Part shown: piece after piece, positions 16,497 through 25,000 of the stretch
Position numbering within the stretch: the stretch's first letter is position 1
Layout of the letters: each line of letters starts with the position of its first letter
DNA from: Hoeflea sp.
GTDB taxonomy: Bacteria > Pseudomonadota > Alphaproteobacteria > Rhizobiales > Rhizobiaceae
NCBI GenBank assembly: GCA_019084245.1
Contig: JAHRFE010000037.1
Location: forward strand, 1-58,097
DNA length: 58,097 nucleotides
Direction: 5' to 3'
Notes under the pieces: generated by a model
Database searches by the model: none
The model's input: the letters and a program-made list of their open reading frames with translations, nothing else
What the model was told of the DNA's origin: nothing
Program-made: the position numbers and the translations under genes

Positions 16497-16751
16497 ATGA
16501 CCATTACGACTGTCTCGAGCCGCGATCTGAACCAGGATGTAAGCCGTGCAAAGAAGGCTGCCAGGGATGGCCCAGTTGTCATTACCGACCGGGGCAAGCC
16601 CTCCCATGTCCTGATGACCTATGCAGAGTTCGAACGGTTGACCGGTCAGCAACATAACCTCGTCGATGCACTTTCCATGCCCGGACTATCAGAAATCGAG
16701 TTTGCGCCGTCCCGTGTTGAGATCATGCCGCGGGAAATTGATCTTAATTGA
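16497..16751 (+). CDS. Phd/YefM-type antitoxin
   Basis: An 84-residue protein starting 'MTITTVSSRDLNQDVSRAKK', then 'PVVITDRGKPSHVLMTYAEF'. This is the Phd/YefM fold: an N-terminal DNA-binding part with the 'RGKPxxVLM' strand and a flexible C-terminus ('EIEFAPSRVEIMPREIDLN') that would bind and block the toxin. It precedes and overlaps the PIN-domain toxin gene. AAGAGG lies before the start and a palindromic operator lies further upstream. It is on the plus strand inside an otherwise minus-strand mobile block, so it was probably inserted there as a unit. Confidence 0.9.
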   Translation: MTITTVSSRDLNQDVSRAKKAARDGPVVITDRGKPSHVLMTYAEFERLTGQQHNLVDALSMPGLSEIEFAPSRVEIMPREIDLN

Positions 16752-17170
16752 CCTTTCTTCTCGATACCAATGTCATCTCTGAATTGCGGAAGGCTGGAGA
16801 CGGTCTTGCCGATGCCAATGTGACCGCCTGGGTAGCGGCACAGGACGCGACCGCCTTTCTTATCTCGGCGATTACAATCCTTGAACTGGAACGCGGAGTG
16901 CTGAGCGTTCAACGACGCGACTCAAAACAGGGTGGCAGGCTGCGCAAATGGCTTGACGACCATGTCCGGCCGCAATTTGCCGGCCGCATTCTTCCCATCG
17001 ATGACGCAATCGCGACACGATGCGCCCAACTTCACATCCCCGACCGTCGCAATGAAGCCGACGCTTTGATTGCGGCGACCGCTTTGGTGCACAATCTTTC
17101 CGTGGTGACGCGCAATGTGAAGGATTTCCACGAGACCGGCGTGGTCGTTATTGACCCGTGGCAGGGTTAG
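16748..17170 (+). CDS. vapC: VapC-type PIN-domain toxin
   Basis: A 140-residue PIN ribonuclease. The acidic catalytic residues are visible in order: 'FLLDTNVISELRK' (Asp and Glu), 'TILELERGV' (Glu), 'NEADALIAATAL' (Asp) and a terminal 'TRNVKDF' (Asp). VapC toxins cleave RNA, often tRNA or rRNA, when the antitoxin is lost. Translation appears to start at a TTG (16748) that overlaps the antitoxin stop (TTGA), which would keep toxin output below antitoxin output. The gene ends just before a strong hairpin that separates it from the convergent 195-residue gene. Confidence 0.9.
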   Translation: MTFLLDTNVISELRKAGDGLADANVTAWVAAQDATAFLISAITILELERGVLSVQRRDSKQGGRLRKWLDDHVRPQFAGRILPIDDAIATRCAQLHIPDRRNEADALIAATALVHNLSVVTRNVKDFHETGVVVIDPWQG

Positions 17171-17185
17171 CCATCGATATGATAG

Positions 17186-17209
17186 CGGGCGGAGCCGAAG
17201 CTCCGCCCG
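17186..17209. terminator. Hairpin between convergent vapC and the 195-residue gene
   Basis: Perfect 10-bp stem CGGGCGGAGC / GCTCCGCCCG with a four-base loop, which is UUCG on the minus strand (a very stable C(UUCG)G tetraloop). It lies between two convergent stop codons. There is no clear U-run on either side, so termination strength is uncertain. Confidence 0.6.
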
Positions 17210-17215
17210 TATGGC

Positions 17216-17803
17216 CTAGCTGAGTGCGGCCATCTGCAGTTCGGCCGCATTGTGATCGACGGTCTGGCCGGGGTTGTCGATCGGGCGCTGGAAGGGCTTC
17301 CAGGCCTCGCCGACCATCTCTTCGTAAGCGGTCACGACGCCTTCGGCGGCGCAGCGGAGCGCGTGGGCTTGCAGGCCCATATCGGCTGCGAATTCGCGCT
17401 TGCGTTGGGCTGCCCCATCGAAGCCGACCGGGCCATCGATGTCCTCGTCCCGAGTGTCATTGGATCCCTTGGCCGTGGCATCGCGGGCCTCGGTCACGGC
17501 GCGGCTGTAGAATTGTCCGGCCCCGTGGGCGGAGCCGACAAACGAACCAACGATGCGCTGCAGGTGGATCTGCATCGCCCGTTCGCCGAGACCCTCGTTG
17601 AGGGCGTCGGCCGTGTCGACGATGATCTTGTGATGGAGTTCGCGAATGCCGTCACCGTCGATCACGGGAAGACCGAAGCTTTCGGAGATGAGGGAGGCCT
17701 GAGCGCTGTCGGGGCAGGCAAGTCGGACCATTTCGAGCGAAGCGCCCTTGCGAAGCTGGGTGACCTTGGCGGATTGACGGGAAGAACGAGCGGTACTGGT
17801 CAT
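17216..17803 (-). CDS. Conserved mobile-element protein of unknown function (195 aa)
   Basis: A 195-residue soluble protein, mostly helical: 'GIRELHHKIIVDTADALNEG', 'ERAMQIHLQRIVGSFVGSAH', 'GAGQFYSRAVTEARDATAKG'. There is no signal peptide or known domain. The start at 17803 is supported by GGAAAGGAA upstream; the frame continues back into the structured leader but that part is not protein-like. It belongs to the ardC-ParB block by strand and position. Its leader contains the 244-bp nested inverted repeat at 17849-18092, so its expression may depend on RNA folding. Confidence 0.7.
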   Translation of the reverse strand: MTSTARSSRQSAKVTQLRKGASLEMVRLACPDSAQASLISESFGLPVIDGDGIRELHHKIIVDTADALNEGLGERAMQIHLQRIVGSFVGSAHGAGQFYSRAVTEARDATAKGSNDTRDEDIDGPVGFDGAAQRKREFAADMGLQAHALRCAAEGVVTAYEEMVGEAWKPFQRPIDNPGQTVDHNAAELQMAALS

Positions 17804-17848
17804 GTGAGTTTCCTTTCCTTCACGGTATGGCCGAAGGCTCAAGCCGAA

Positions 17849-18092
17849 CTGCCGGCCTTCCCTTCGGACGCGGTCAGGAAAAACCGGTGGAAAGACGGAG
17901 GCTTCAAGGTCCGCGCGGACCGAGACGAGCGAACCTGTCCTGCGGGTCAGCAGGGCTTTCAGCCCTTGCGCCATACCGCGGGGCCGGCTTGGCGAGGATG
18001 GTTCGCGCGGCCGCACCGCGGCGCGTCAGCGGCCTTGAAGGCTCCGGCCGCCGGTTTACGACCGCAGCCTGTCCCGAAGGGAAGGCCGGCAG
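17849..18092. repeat. Nested inverted repeat, large foldback element
   Basis: Two outer arms match perfectly over 19 bases (17849-17867 with 18074-18092). Inside them, in nested order, are GCGGTC/GACCGC (17870-17875 with 18060-18065), AAACCGG/CCGGTTT (17881-17887 with 18051-18057), a 13-base pair of arms with one mismatch (17897-17909 with 18033-18045), GCGAACC/GGTTCGC (17929-17935 with 18000-18006) and a terminal AGGGC-TTTCA-GCCCT hairpin (17952-17966). The whole 244 bases would form one long branched hairpin, in RNA from either strand or in single-stranded DNA. No gene occupies it. Confidence 0.85.
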
Positions 18093-18204
18093 ACATGGCG
18101 CTCCACTGGCGGCGATGTGTGAAGGAAATGACGATCGCCAACCGGACCGCTCACCCAACCAAACCACCGCTGCGTCTGCCGATGCGGTTCGGGAGATCGC
18201 TGCG

Positions 18205-18456
18205 CTAACCCTTGCCTACCGGCCATTGCGGGAAGGGCATGCTTCCGGGTTCATAGTCTGGCGGGATGGCGGCTGGGGCCATGGACGCCGCAAGGTCCTC
18301 GCCGGCGACGGCCCAGTCGATGATGGCGACGTTTGCCTGATCGGGAAATGATGCAGTTCCGTCAAGGTGGGCTTCGAGCGCTTCGGCGATGTGCGCACGG
18401 GGATTGGTGGTATCGGCCGTCACTAGAATATGGACTGCAACGAACCATGTGGTCAT
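18205..18456 (-). CDS. Small mobile-element protein, unknown (83 aa)
   Basis: An 83-residue protein starting 'MTTWFVAVHILVTADTTNPR', with 'NVAIIDWAVAGEDL' and a Pro-rich end. The start at 18456 has AGGAG upstream and overlaps the stop of the preceding 66-residue gene (ATGA). The N-terminal beta-strand-like segment and central 'AHIAEALEAHL' helix suggest a compact alpha/beta domain. Family not recognised. It is the last of a chain of four overlapping genes beginning near 20001. Confidence 0.65.
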   Translation of the reverse strand: MTTWFVAVHILVTADTTNPRAHIAEALEAHLDGTASFPDQANVAIIDWAVAGEDLAASMAPAAIPPDYEPGSMPFPQWPVGKG

Positions 18457-18653
18457 GGTCTGGGTCTCCTGTTCGGGGTCATGAAGCGGGGAGCGTGGAT
18501 CGACGTCAGAGCCGCGCGCTTCCACGCGTCGGCCCCCGCGAACCGGGTGCTGTGCCGCCTGTGATGGATGATGAGCTTCGGATAGGCGCCCTCCATCCGG
18601 AAGCTGGGGTGCCAGCCGAAGGCAATGGCGATCAATTTCCAGGGGACGGACAT
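18453..18653 (-). CDS. Very small mobile-element protein, unknown (66 aa)
   Basis: A 66-residue basic protein, 'MSVPWKLIAIAFGWHPSFRM' and a Arg/His-rich tail. Its start overlaps the stop of the 292-residue gene (TGATG) and its stop overlaps the next start (ATGA). This coupling on both sides is the main evidence that it is translated. No domain recognised, and the tail composition is only moderately protein-like. Confidence 0.5.
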   Translation of the reverse strand: MSVPWKLIAIAFGWHPSFRMEGAYPKLIIHHRRHSTRFAGADAWKRAALTSIHAPRFMTPNRRPRP

Positions 18654-19531
18654 CAGCGCCCCCATCCGATAAAGCTGGAGGGTCCGTCATAGACATCGTG
18701 GCGGGCGGGATCGATGACGAAACCAAATGGGCCGACCGTGTATTCCGCCGAGGGAACCAGAAATCGGCGCTCCTCCGCAGCGTGATCGCGCGTGCCGCCA
18801 AGCGTCGCGACGACCTCGACAAAACCGTCGTGATGATCCGACCTGATAGCGGAGATCACGATCCAGTCGCCGGCATGGCGCGACTGGAAGGCCCGGCGAT
18901 CCTTTTCGCGGGATTGACCGGGTTCGAGCACGGTTCCCGTGATCGCCTCGAACTCGTCCGGCCAACTGTCCTTGACCGTCTGGTCGGCGCAGCGCCGTTC
19001 GAAGCTGGTAAACAATTCCGGGAAGGTGATCGCAACGATCGCCCACTCGGCGTCTTCTTCGTACCAGCTATTGGCATTGCGAAGCCGCCCATCGACCCTG
19101 GCATTGCAATCGTCCGCAAGATGGAATCCGCCATGACCGGCGGTCGAATGGCAGACGATCCCCTCTGCAAAGACCGTGGCGCCCTGCGAGGGTCCCCAGG
19201 GCGTATGCGCGCGGGAGTGGATCTCCCGGCGGCCGAGAGCATTTTTCTCGCAGATGTGCTCGGCCTTCGCGGCCATTTTGGCACGGAAAGCCGGCTCGTA
19301 GGCGAGCGCCCCGTGATATCCGTTAAAGTCTCCCCGCACAAGCTCGCGCAAAGACCGGCGCTCCAACAATGCCGCGGCAAGGTGGTGGGTTCCATCCCGG
19401 CCGGGCAACATGGCGTAGGCGGTGTCATCGATGCACGCCACGGCGAAACCGTCGGCACTGGTCCCGAACTCAACCCCGGCCATGTCGGTGGGCTGAGAGG
19501 CGGAAGGGTGGGATTGGGCGGAATTGGTCAT
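18653..19531 (-). CDS. Conserved mobile-element protein, probably DUF7007 type (292 aa)
   Basis: A 292-residue soluble protein. Notable stretches are 'NALGRREIHSRAHTPWGPSQ', 'IVCHSTAGHGGFHLADDCNA', 'WYEEDAEWAIVAITFPELF' and 'GPFGFVIDPARHDVYDGPSS'. The middle section 'STAGHGGFHL' recalls the DUF7007 family of plasmid proteins, but this is from memory and not certain. No signal peptide. The start overlaps the stop of the 157-residue gene by four bases (ATGA), and the stop overlaps the next small gene. The function is unknown. Confidence 0.75.
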   Translation of the reverse strand: MTNSAQSHPSASQPTDMAGVEFGTSADGFAVACIDDTAYAMLPGRDGTHHLAAALLERRSLRELVRGDFNGYHGALAYEPAFRAKMAAKAEHICEKNALGRREIHSRAHTPWGPSQGATVFAEGIVCHSTAGHGGFHLADDCNARVDGRLRNANSWYEEDAEWAIVAITFPELFTSFERRCADQTVKDSWPDEFEAITGTVLEPGQSREKDRRAFQSRHAGDWIVISAIRSDHHDGFVEVVATLGGTRDHAAEERRFLVPSAEYTVGPFGFVIDPARHDVYDGPSSFIGWGR

Positions 19532-20001
19532 ACCGCCCTCCCCTCGACATGATCGGCGGCCAGCTGGTCGGCGGTCACCTCATACAGCACCGCATCGGGG
19601 TAGCCGTGGCGCGACAGCCATTCATCGGCCGCGGCCCTGCTGACCGCGACGTGGACCAGTTCGCCCGCATCGCCGGGCCGGCTGAGCACGAGAACCGAGC
19701 CGGCCGAAGGACGCTCGATGACGGTGAAGTCGAGATCGCTGTCGAGCGAGAAGGTCTTGAAGACCTTCAGCACGATCACCGCCTTGGTGCCGTAGTCGCC
19801 CTCATGCAGGGTAAAGCTTCCGGGAACGATGGTTTTCCCGACGCGGGCACCCGCCTGTCTCTTGACGAGACGGCCGGTGTTGTTGTGGCGCTCCCAGGCC
19901 TGGAGCTTGCGGCGGTGCCGCTCAGGGGGACGGGGTGTGCCATCTGAGTAGCGGATGATCGCACCGAGCGGTGCAGTGTCGAAGATCAGTCGCGCGGACA
20001 T
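19528..20001 (-). CDS. Conserved mobile-element protein, unknown (157 aa)
   Basis: A 157-residue protein, 'MSARLIFDTAPLGAIIRYSD', 'PERHRRKLQAWERHNNTGRL' and 'GDYGTKAVIVLKVFKTFSLD'. The start at 20001 has AGGAGGG upstream; the longer frame would run through hairpin E. Composition is clearly protein-like, without membrane segment or recognised domain. It lies between the ParB-like gene and the overlapping chain of small genes, on the same strand, and likely belongs to that transcript. Confidence 0.75.
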   Translation of the reverse strand: MSARLIFDTAPLGAIIRYSDGTPRPPERHRRKLQAWERHNNTGRLVKRQAGARVGKTIVPGSFTLHEGDYGTKAVIVLKVFKTFSLDSDLDFTVIERPSAGSVLVLSRPGDAGELVHVAVSRAAADEWLSRHGYPDAVLYEVTADQLAADHVEGRAV

Positions 20002-20032
20002 GAGTGATGCCCTCCTGTTGGATGAAACGGAA

Positions 20033-20058
20033 ACGCCGCCGGACAATGCCGGCGGCGT
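20033..20058 (-). repeat. Leader hairpin E (loop CATTGT)
   Basis: Read on the minus strand: ACGCCGCCGG, loop CATTGT, CCGGCGGCGT, a perfect 10-bp stem between the ParB-like stop and the start of the 157-residue gene. The ATTG in the loop resembles hairpin C. Confidence 0.7.
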
Positions 20059-20085
20059 GATGTGCATTCGGAAGGAAACAGACCG

Positions 20086-21750
20086 CTATTCGGCCGCTTC
20101 GCGGAAACCCTCGGAGACGGCGTCCGGGTCGGATTCGTCCGTTTCCGGCTCGTCGAAGGAGCCGTCGGCATCCCCGGCGTCCTCGTCCTGGGAGAGCTCG
20201 TTGCGGGCCTTCCAGTCGGCGAGTTCGGTTGCCTCCGGCGCGAAGTGTGCCGACGCATGGACGAAGCGTTCTTCCTTGAAATGCTCGACGAGCACGGCGC
20301 GCGTATCCCGGACCTTGTTGCGCGGCAGAACCGAGGTGTCCACGCATGCCCCTTCGAGAGCCTGCCGGGAGAGGCACAGAAGAAAGTCTTCGGTCCCCAT
20401 ATTGGGCAGGAAGCTGTCGGCTCCGACGACAGCGCCGGCAATCCGCGAGACGATGCCGCTGTTCGACATGTTGCGGCGGCACGATAGCACTTCGATCAAG
20501 ACCGAGCGGACCGCAATCCTCAGCGTGTCCTTGTCGAAGGCAAGATTGCCAGTGCCATCGACCAAGGTCGCGGCATGGGGCGCGATCTGGCTTCGGAATG
20601 AACCCGTATTGCCCGAGCCGGTATCAACGCGGACGTTTTGACCGGCAAAGGCAATGACGAGCAGCGCCATCAGCGTGTCGTCCTCGATCGGCGCGCGTTG
20701 AAGCGCTTCGTGAAGCGCATCGGTGCGGAAATCGCCAATCATGTCTTGGCCCTTCTGGGTGACGTCCGGGCGCTGCGCCGGGGCGACGGTCCCGGCGTCC
20801 CCAGCATTGCCCTTGGCCGCTTCCGGCTCGGGCATCCGGTAGACGACGGACTGCACCTTGCCGTCGCGATCGAGATACATGGCCGTATGGTCGGACTTCT
20901 TTGGCTTGCCGTAGACGCGTTCGGCCTTCCTGGGGAGTTCCGGACCGTTCCAGCCATTGAGCTCGGTAATCATGCCGTTCTTGGGCAGGTTGTTGGTCAT
21001 CCATTCCTGCTGGGCGCCGAGAAAGGCCTCGACATCGGTGGTATAGCGGCTGTCCTCGTCGGCGGGGGCGAAGAGATCCTCGACCCAGGCGATGCCGTAG
21101 GCCTGCGTGAGCTCATCGTCGAAGCTGGCGTCCCGGGCATACATGCGGGTCTTGGACAGGCCGTTGGCAACCGACCACCAGGACGTCGCTTCGTTCTTCT
21201 TGGGCTTGTGGATCTTCCAGACCTCCTTCTGCTCCACGATCGAGGCTGCGGCAATGGTCCTGAGCTGCCGTTCATCCGGCATGTCGCCCTTGGCCATCTG
21301 GTCCAGCATGGCCGGAAGTACATTTGCGAGCAGCCGGAGCTTCTTGATCTGGCGCACCGAAAGTGACAGCGCCGCGGCGATGCCTTCCTCGGTCCAGCCG
21401 AGAGCAACCAACCGTTCGATGGCTCGCCACTGGTCGACGGGATTGAGCGGTTCGCGGGCGATGTTCTCGACCATTGAGCGCATTGCGCCGCCGTCGTCTG
21501 CCGGATCGGTCACGATGACCTCGATCTCTTCGAGCTCCGCGGCAATCGCACCTCTGGTGCGGCGATGGCCGGCCTGGATGATGTAGCCGTTGCCGCCATC
21601 AGCCTCGGGAGAAACGACGGGCGGCTGGATGATGCCGACGGCCTTGATGGTCGCGGCCAGCAGCGCATCGCCCTGCGGCGTGGATTTGGATTTGCGGGCA
21701 TCGTCGGGATTTTCCTTCAGCGCGCGCGGGTCGATCTTGATGATATGCAT
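20086..21750 (-). CDS. ParB/RepB-like nuclease-domain protein
   Basis: A 554-residue protein. The N-terminal 100 residues form a ParB/Sulfiredoxin-like domain ('MHIIKIDPRALKENPDDARK', 'VGIIQPPVV', 'IQAGHRRTRGAIAAELEEIE'). An HTH region follows: 'ENIAREPLNPVDQWRAIERL', 'GWTEEGIAAALSLSVRQIKK'. The long C-terminal part (about 350 residues) has no recognised domain and ends in an acidic tail. It is longer than true partition ParB proteins (about 300 residues), and no parA is adjacent. A role in element maintenance or gene control, not simple partition, is likely. GGAG lies six bases before the start. Confidence 0.85.
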   Translation of the reverse strand: MHIIKIDPRALKENPDDARKSKSTPQGDALLAATIKAVGIIQPPVVSPEADGGNGYIIQAGHRRTRGAIAAELEEIEVIVTDPADDGGAMRSMVENIAREPLNPVDQWRAIERLVALGWTEEGIAAALSLSVRQIKKLRLLANVLPAMLDQMAKGDMPDERQLRTIAAASIVEQKEVWKIHKPKKNEATSWWSVANGLSKTRMYARDASFDDELTQAYGIAWVEDLFAPADEDSRYTTDVEAFLGAQQEWMTNNLPKNGMITELNGWNGPELPRKAERVYGKPKKSDHTAMYLDRDGKVQSVVYRMPEPEAAKGNAGDAGTVAPAQRPDVTQKGQDMIGDFRTDALHEALQRAPIEDDTLMALLVIAFAGQNVRVDTGSGNTGSFRSQIAPHAATLVDGTGNLAFDKDTLRIAVRSVLIEVLSCRRNMSNSGIVSRIAGAVVGADSFLPNMGTEDFLLCLSRQALEGACVDTSVLPRNKVRDTRAVLVEHFKEERFVHASAHFAPEATELADWKARNELSQDEDAGDADGSFDEPETDESDPDAVSEGFREAAE

Positions 21751-22002
21751 TGGAAGCTCCTAGTTGGGGATTGAGGACCCGGCACGCCGCCGGTTCCCTT
21801 TTTCGTCTTCCTCTCGAAGACATCCCCGGGACCGCGGAGCGGACGGGCCGGTGCAACTGCGGCCGAGCGTCCCTGTCCGGCCGGGCGAGCGGGGCTGACC
21901 AGCCCTGCGAAGAACGACGGGCCGGGATGGCGCAGGCGGCGGTTGAGCGACAGCATCGCCGGACCCAACCGATCTGCGACCGGTCCCCTTCCTCATTCTT
22001 CT
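21751..22002. other. Structured leader of the ParB-like gene
   Basis: No gene. Hairpin F (21775-21797) reads on the minus strand GGAACCGGC, loop GGCGT, GCCGGGTCC (one G-U pair). Further hairpins are GTCTTC/GAAGAC near 21806-21821 and GGGCT-GACC-AGCCC near 21892-21905. It continues the pattern of GC-rich folded leaders in this block. Confidence 0.5.
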
Positions 22003-25000
22003 TCAGGCCGCCTCCCCGGCCTTCTCCCCCTCCTTCAATACCTCATCCGCCAGATCGGCTTCGATCTCGGCGAGTTGCCTGCGTTTATCGCCAAGCTCGT
22101 CTTCGAACCCGAATTCTCCACCCTGGCGGGACTGGTATGAGGCCAACCGGCGCTCCGCGTCGTCGAGGCGGAAGCGGTATTGCGAGCGCTCGTCTTCGAA
22201 GCCGCCGAGCACATGTTCGATGCGGGAGACGGCGCCGAGCGGAGTGACCGTCAGCGCCAGGTCGATCTCAGTTTCCGCGCCGGTTCGTGCGAGCGCGACG
22301 TCGTATTGGATTTCGTCATTTCCGAAGCATTTTCCGGAGAATACGAGATCGAAGCCGCCGATGGTGGCAATGGTGGTCTCATTCTCCTCCTGCAGATGCA
22401 CGAGCGTCATGATTTCCTTCATCAGCGCGCGGCCAGCCGGCTTACGCTCGGCGAAGGATTGTCCGCCAACGGTCATGGCGAAGCCGTCACCGGAAGTCGG
22501 AATCCGCCGCTCGATGTCTTTGCCGATCTCCGCAATGCGCCGGATATCATGCTCGATATCGCGTTCGGCGTTGCAGATTTGACGACGCACGGCAAAGAGA
22601 TCGTCTCGGTGCGCGGCGCGCAAGCGTTCAAGCCGGGCGATATTGGCCTCGAGGCCTGCCTTCTGCATCAGGCGCTGATCGCCGGAAGCGATCGCTTTGG
22701 CCATGGCGAACTGGTTGGCCTGCCCGTCGCCCAGATCTTCGAGCCGGCGAACGGATGTATCGCCGGAGAGGGCCGCGGCGATGAACCGGGCTTTGCGCTC
22801 GTTGTTCTGCCACATCTGCGCATCCATCGAGCCTTCGGTGGCGTAGGCGAAGATGTCGATCTCGTCATGCTGATTGCCCTGCCGTTCGATGCGGCCTTCG
22901 CGCTGCTCGATCTGGGAGGGAAGCCAGGGCACGTCGAGATGATGAAGGGCCTTCAAGCGAAGCTGGGCGTTGACGCCTGTGCCCATGGTTTCCGAGGAAC
23001 CAATCAGGAAGCGGACCTTGCCCGCATTGACATCGGCGAAGAGGCGATGCTTGGCCTCGGTCTTCTTGAAGTCCTGCATGAAGGCGATCTCGGACGCCGG
23101 AACGCCGAGACGAACGAGCTCGTCGCGGATCCAGCGATAGGCGGAAAAGCCTCTGCTTTTCTCGACGCTGATCGTGCCGAGATCGGAAAAGATCATTTGC
23201 GCCGCACCGGGCAACTCGAGAGGCCTTCCCTCCCGGGTCAGGTAGGTATTGGCGCCGGTCTCGCGCCAGATGCGATAGACGTTGGCGATCAGCTTGTTGA
23301 GCTTGTTGTCCGGCTCGTTGTCATTGTCGGGATCGACCAGCCGGAGATCAATCGCCGCATGGCGCCCGTCGGTAATGACGGAAAGGAGAATGTCATCGCC
23401 GGGTTGGGCCGGACCCTCGCGCTTTTCGATGGCCTTGATGCGGGCATCAAGCACCCGCTGATAGAGCTTGAAGTCGTCGGTCGGCTTGGCGGTGACGATC
23501 TGTCGTTTGCCAGTCGAGACGGCGGGGATTTTCACATACTGCTTCAAATCCTCCGGCAACACGACATCGGCGAAGCAGCGGAACATGGCGATCAGTTCCG
23601 GCACATTGACGAAGGTGGCAAACCGCGAGACGGGCTTGTATTTGCCCGAGGGCTGCAATTCGAGTTCGGTCGCCACATCGCCGAAGGTCGAGGCCCAGGC
23701 GTCGAATTCGTGCAGGCCGCGCACCTTGAGCGCGTCGAAGCCAAGGAAGCGCTGAATCGAAAACATTTCACCAAGCGTATTGGTGATCGGCGTACCCGAG
23801 GCCAGCACCAGCGCCCGACCCGGGTTCTTTGTCTCGATGAAGCGGGATTTCACATAGAGGTCCCAGGCCCGCTGCGAGCCGTTCGGATCGACGCCTTTCA
23901 ACGTCGACATGTTGGTGGCGAAGGAGAGTTTCCGGAACTCCTGCGCCTCGTCGACGATGATCTGGTCGACGCCGATCTCGGAAATCGTCAGGAGGTCGTC
24001 CTTGACGGTCGCCAGAGACTCCAGCCGGTCCTTCAGACCCTCCTTCAGCCGTTCCAGTCGCTTGCGTGACACCCGATCGTCGCCCTCGACCCTGGTGAGC
24101 AGATCTTCATAAAGCGTGAGTTCATCCTCGATCATCTGCTTTTCGAAGACTGCCGGTACGCCGATGAACTTGAAGGCCGAATGGGTGATGATGATCGCGT
24201 CCCAATTGGCCGTCGCGGCGCGCGACAGGAAGCGGTGACGTTTGTCTTTGGAAAAATTCGTCTCGTCGGCGACGAGTATCCGCGCAGTTGGATAAAGCGC
24301 CAGGAACTCGCGGGCGGCCTGGGCCAGGCAGTGTCCGGGTACGACCAGCATGGCTTTCGAGATCAGGCCGAGCCGGCGTTGCTCCATGATGGCGGCGGCC
24401 ATCGTCATGGTCTTGCCGGCGCCGACGGCGTGAGCGAGATAGGTCGCGCCGGAGGAGATGATCCGCCAGATGCCGCGTTTCTGGTGGCCGTAAAGAACAA
24501 AGGCGCCTGAGGCGCCCGGTAGCTGGAGATGGTCCCCATTGAAGGATCGGGGTGCGATATTGTTGAAGCAGTCGTTATAGACACGCGCCAGCCGGTCGGT
24601 CCGGTCCGGATCGGACCAGACCCAGGTCTGGAAGGCGGTCTTGATCTTGGTGAGCTTCTCCTTTGCCGCCTCGGTATCTACGACATTGAGGACGCGCCGC
24701 TCGCTGTCGCCGTCTTTGATCGTGTCGAAGATCTGCGGAATACGGCTGTTGAGGGCATCGGCGAGCAGTTCGCCGGCATGCCGGCGCTTCGTGCCCCATT
24801 CTGAGGTGCCTTCGGCGCGGTAGTCCAGCATACGGGCATCGACCGTCCATGAAGCGAGTTCCGGCATATGCCGAATCGTGATCTCGGTGCCCATCGTCTC
24901 TCTTACAAAATCAACGACATCACTTGCCGGAATCCATGGTGCCCCGAGCCTGGCGGTGATCTCGGACGGGCTGAGATCGGCCGGCTGCACCGCCTCCAGC

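Noticed and set aside
22180-24069. Very long plus-strand open frame (629 codons) opposite the methylase-helicase gene
   Set aside because: It is the antisense shadow of a strongly biased GC-rich gene. The minus frame has full methylase and helicase motifs, and the plus frame has none.
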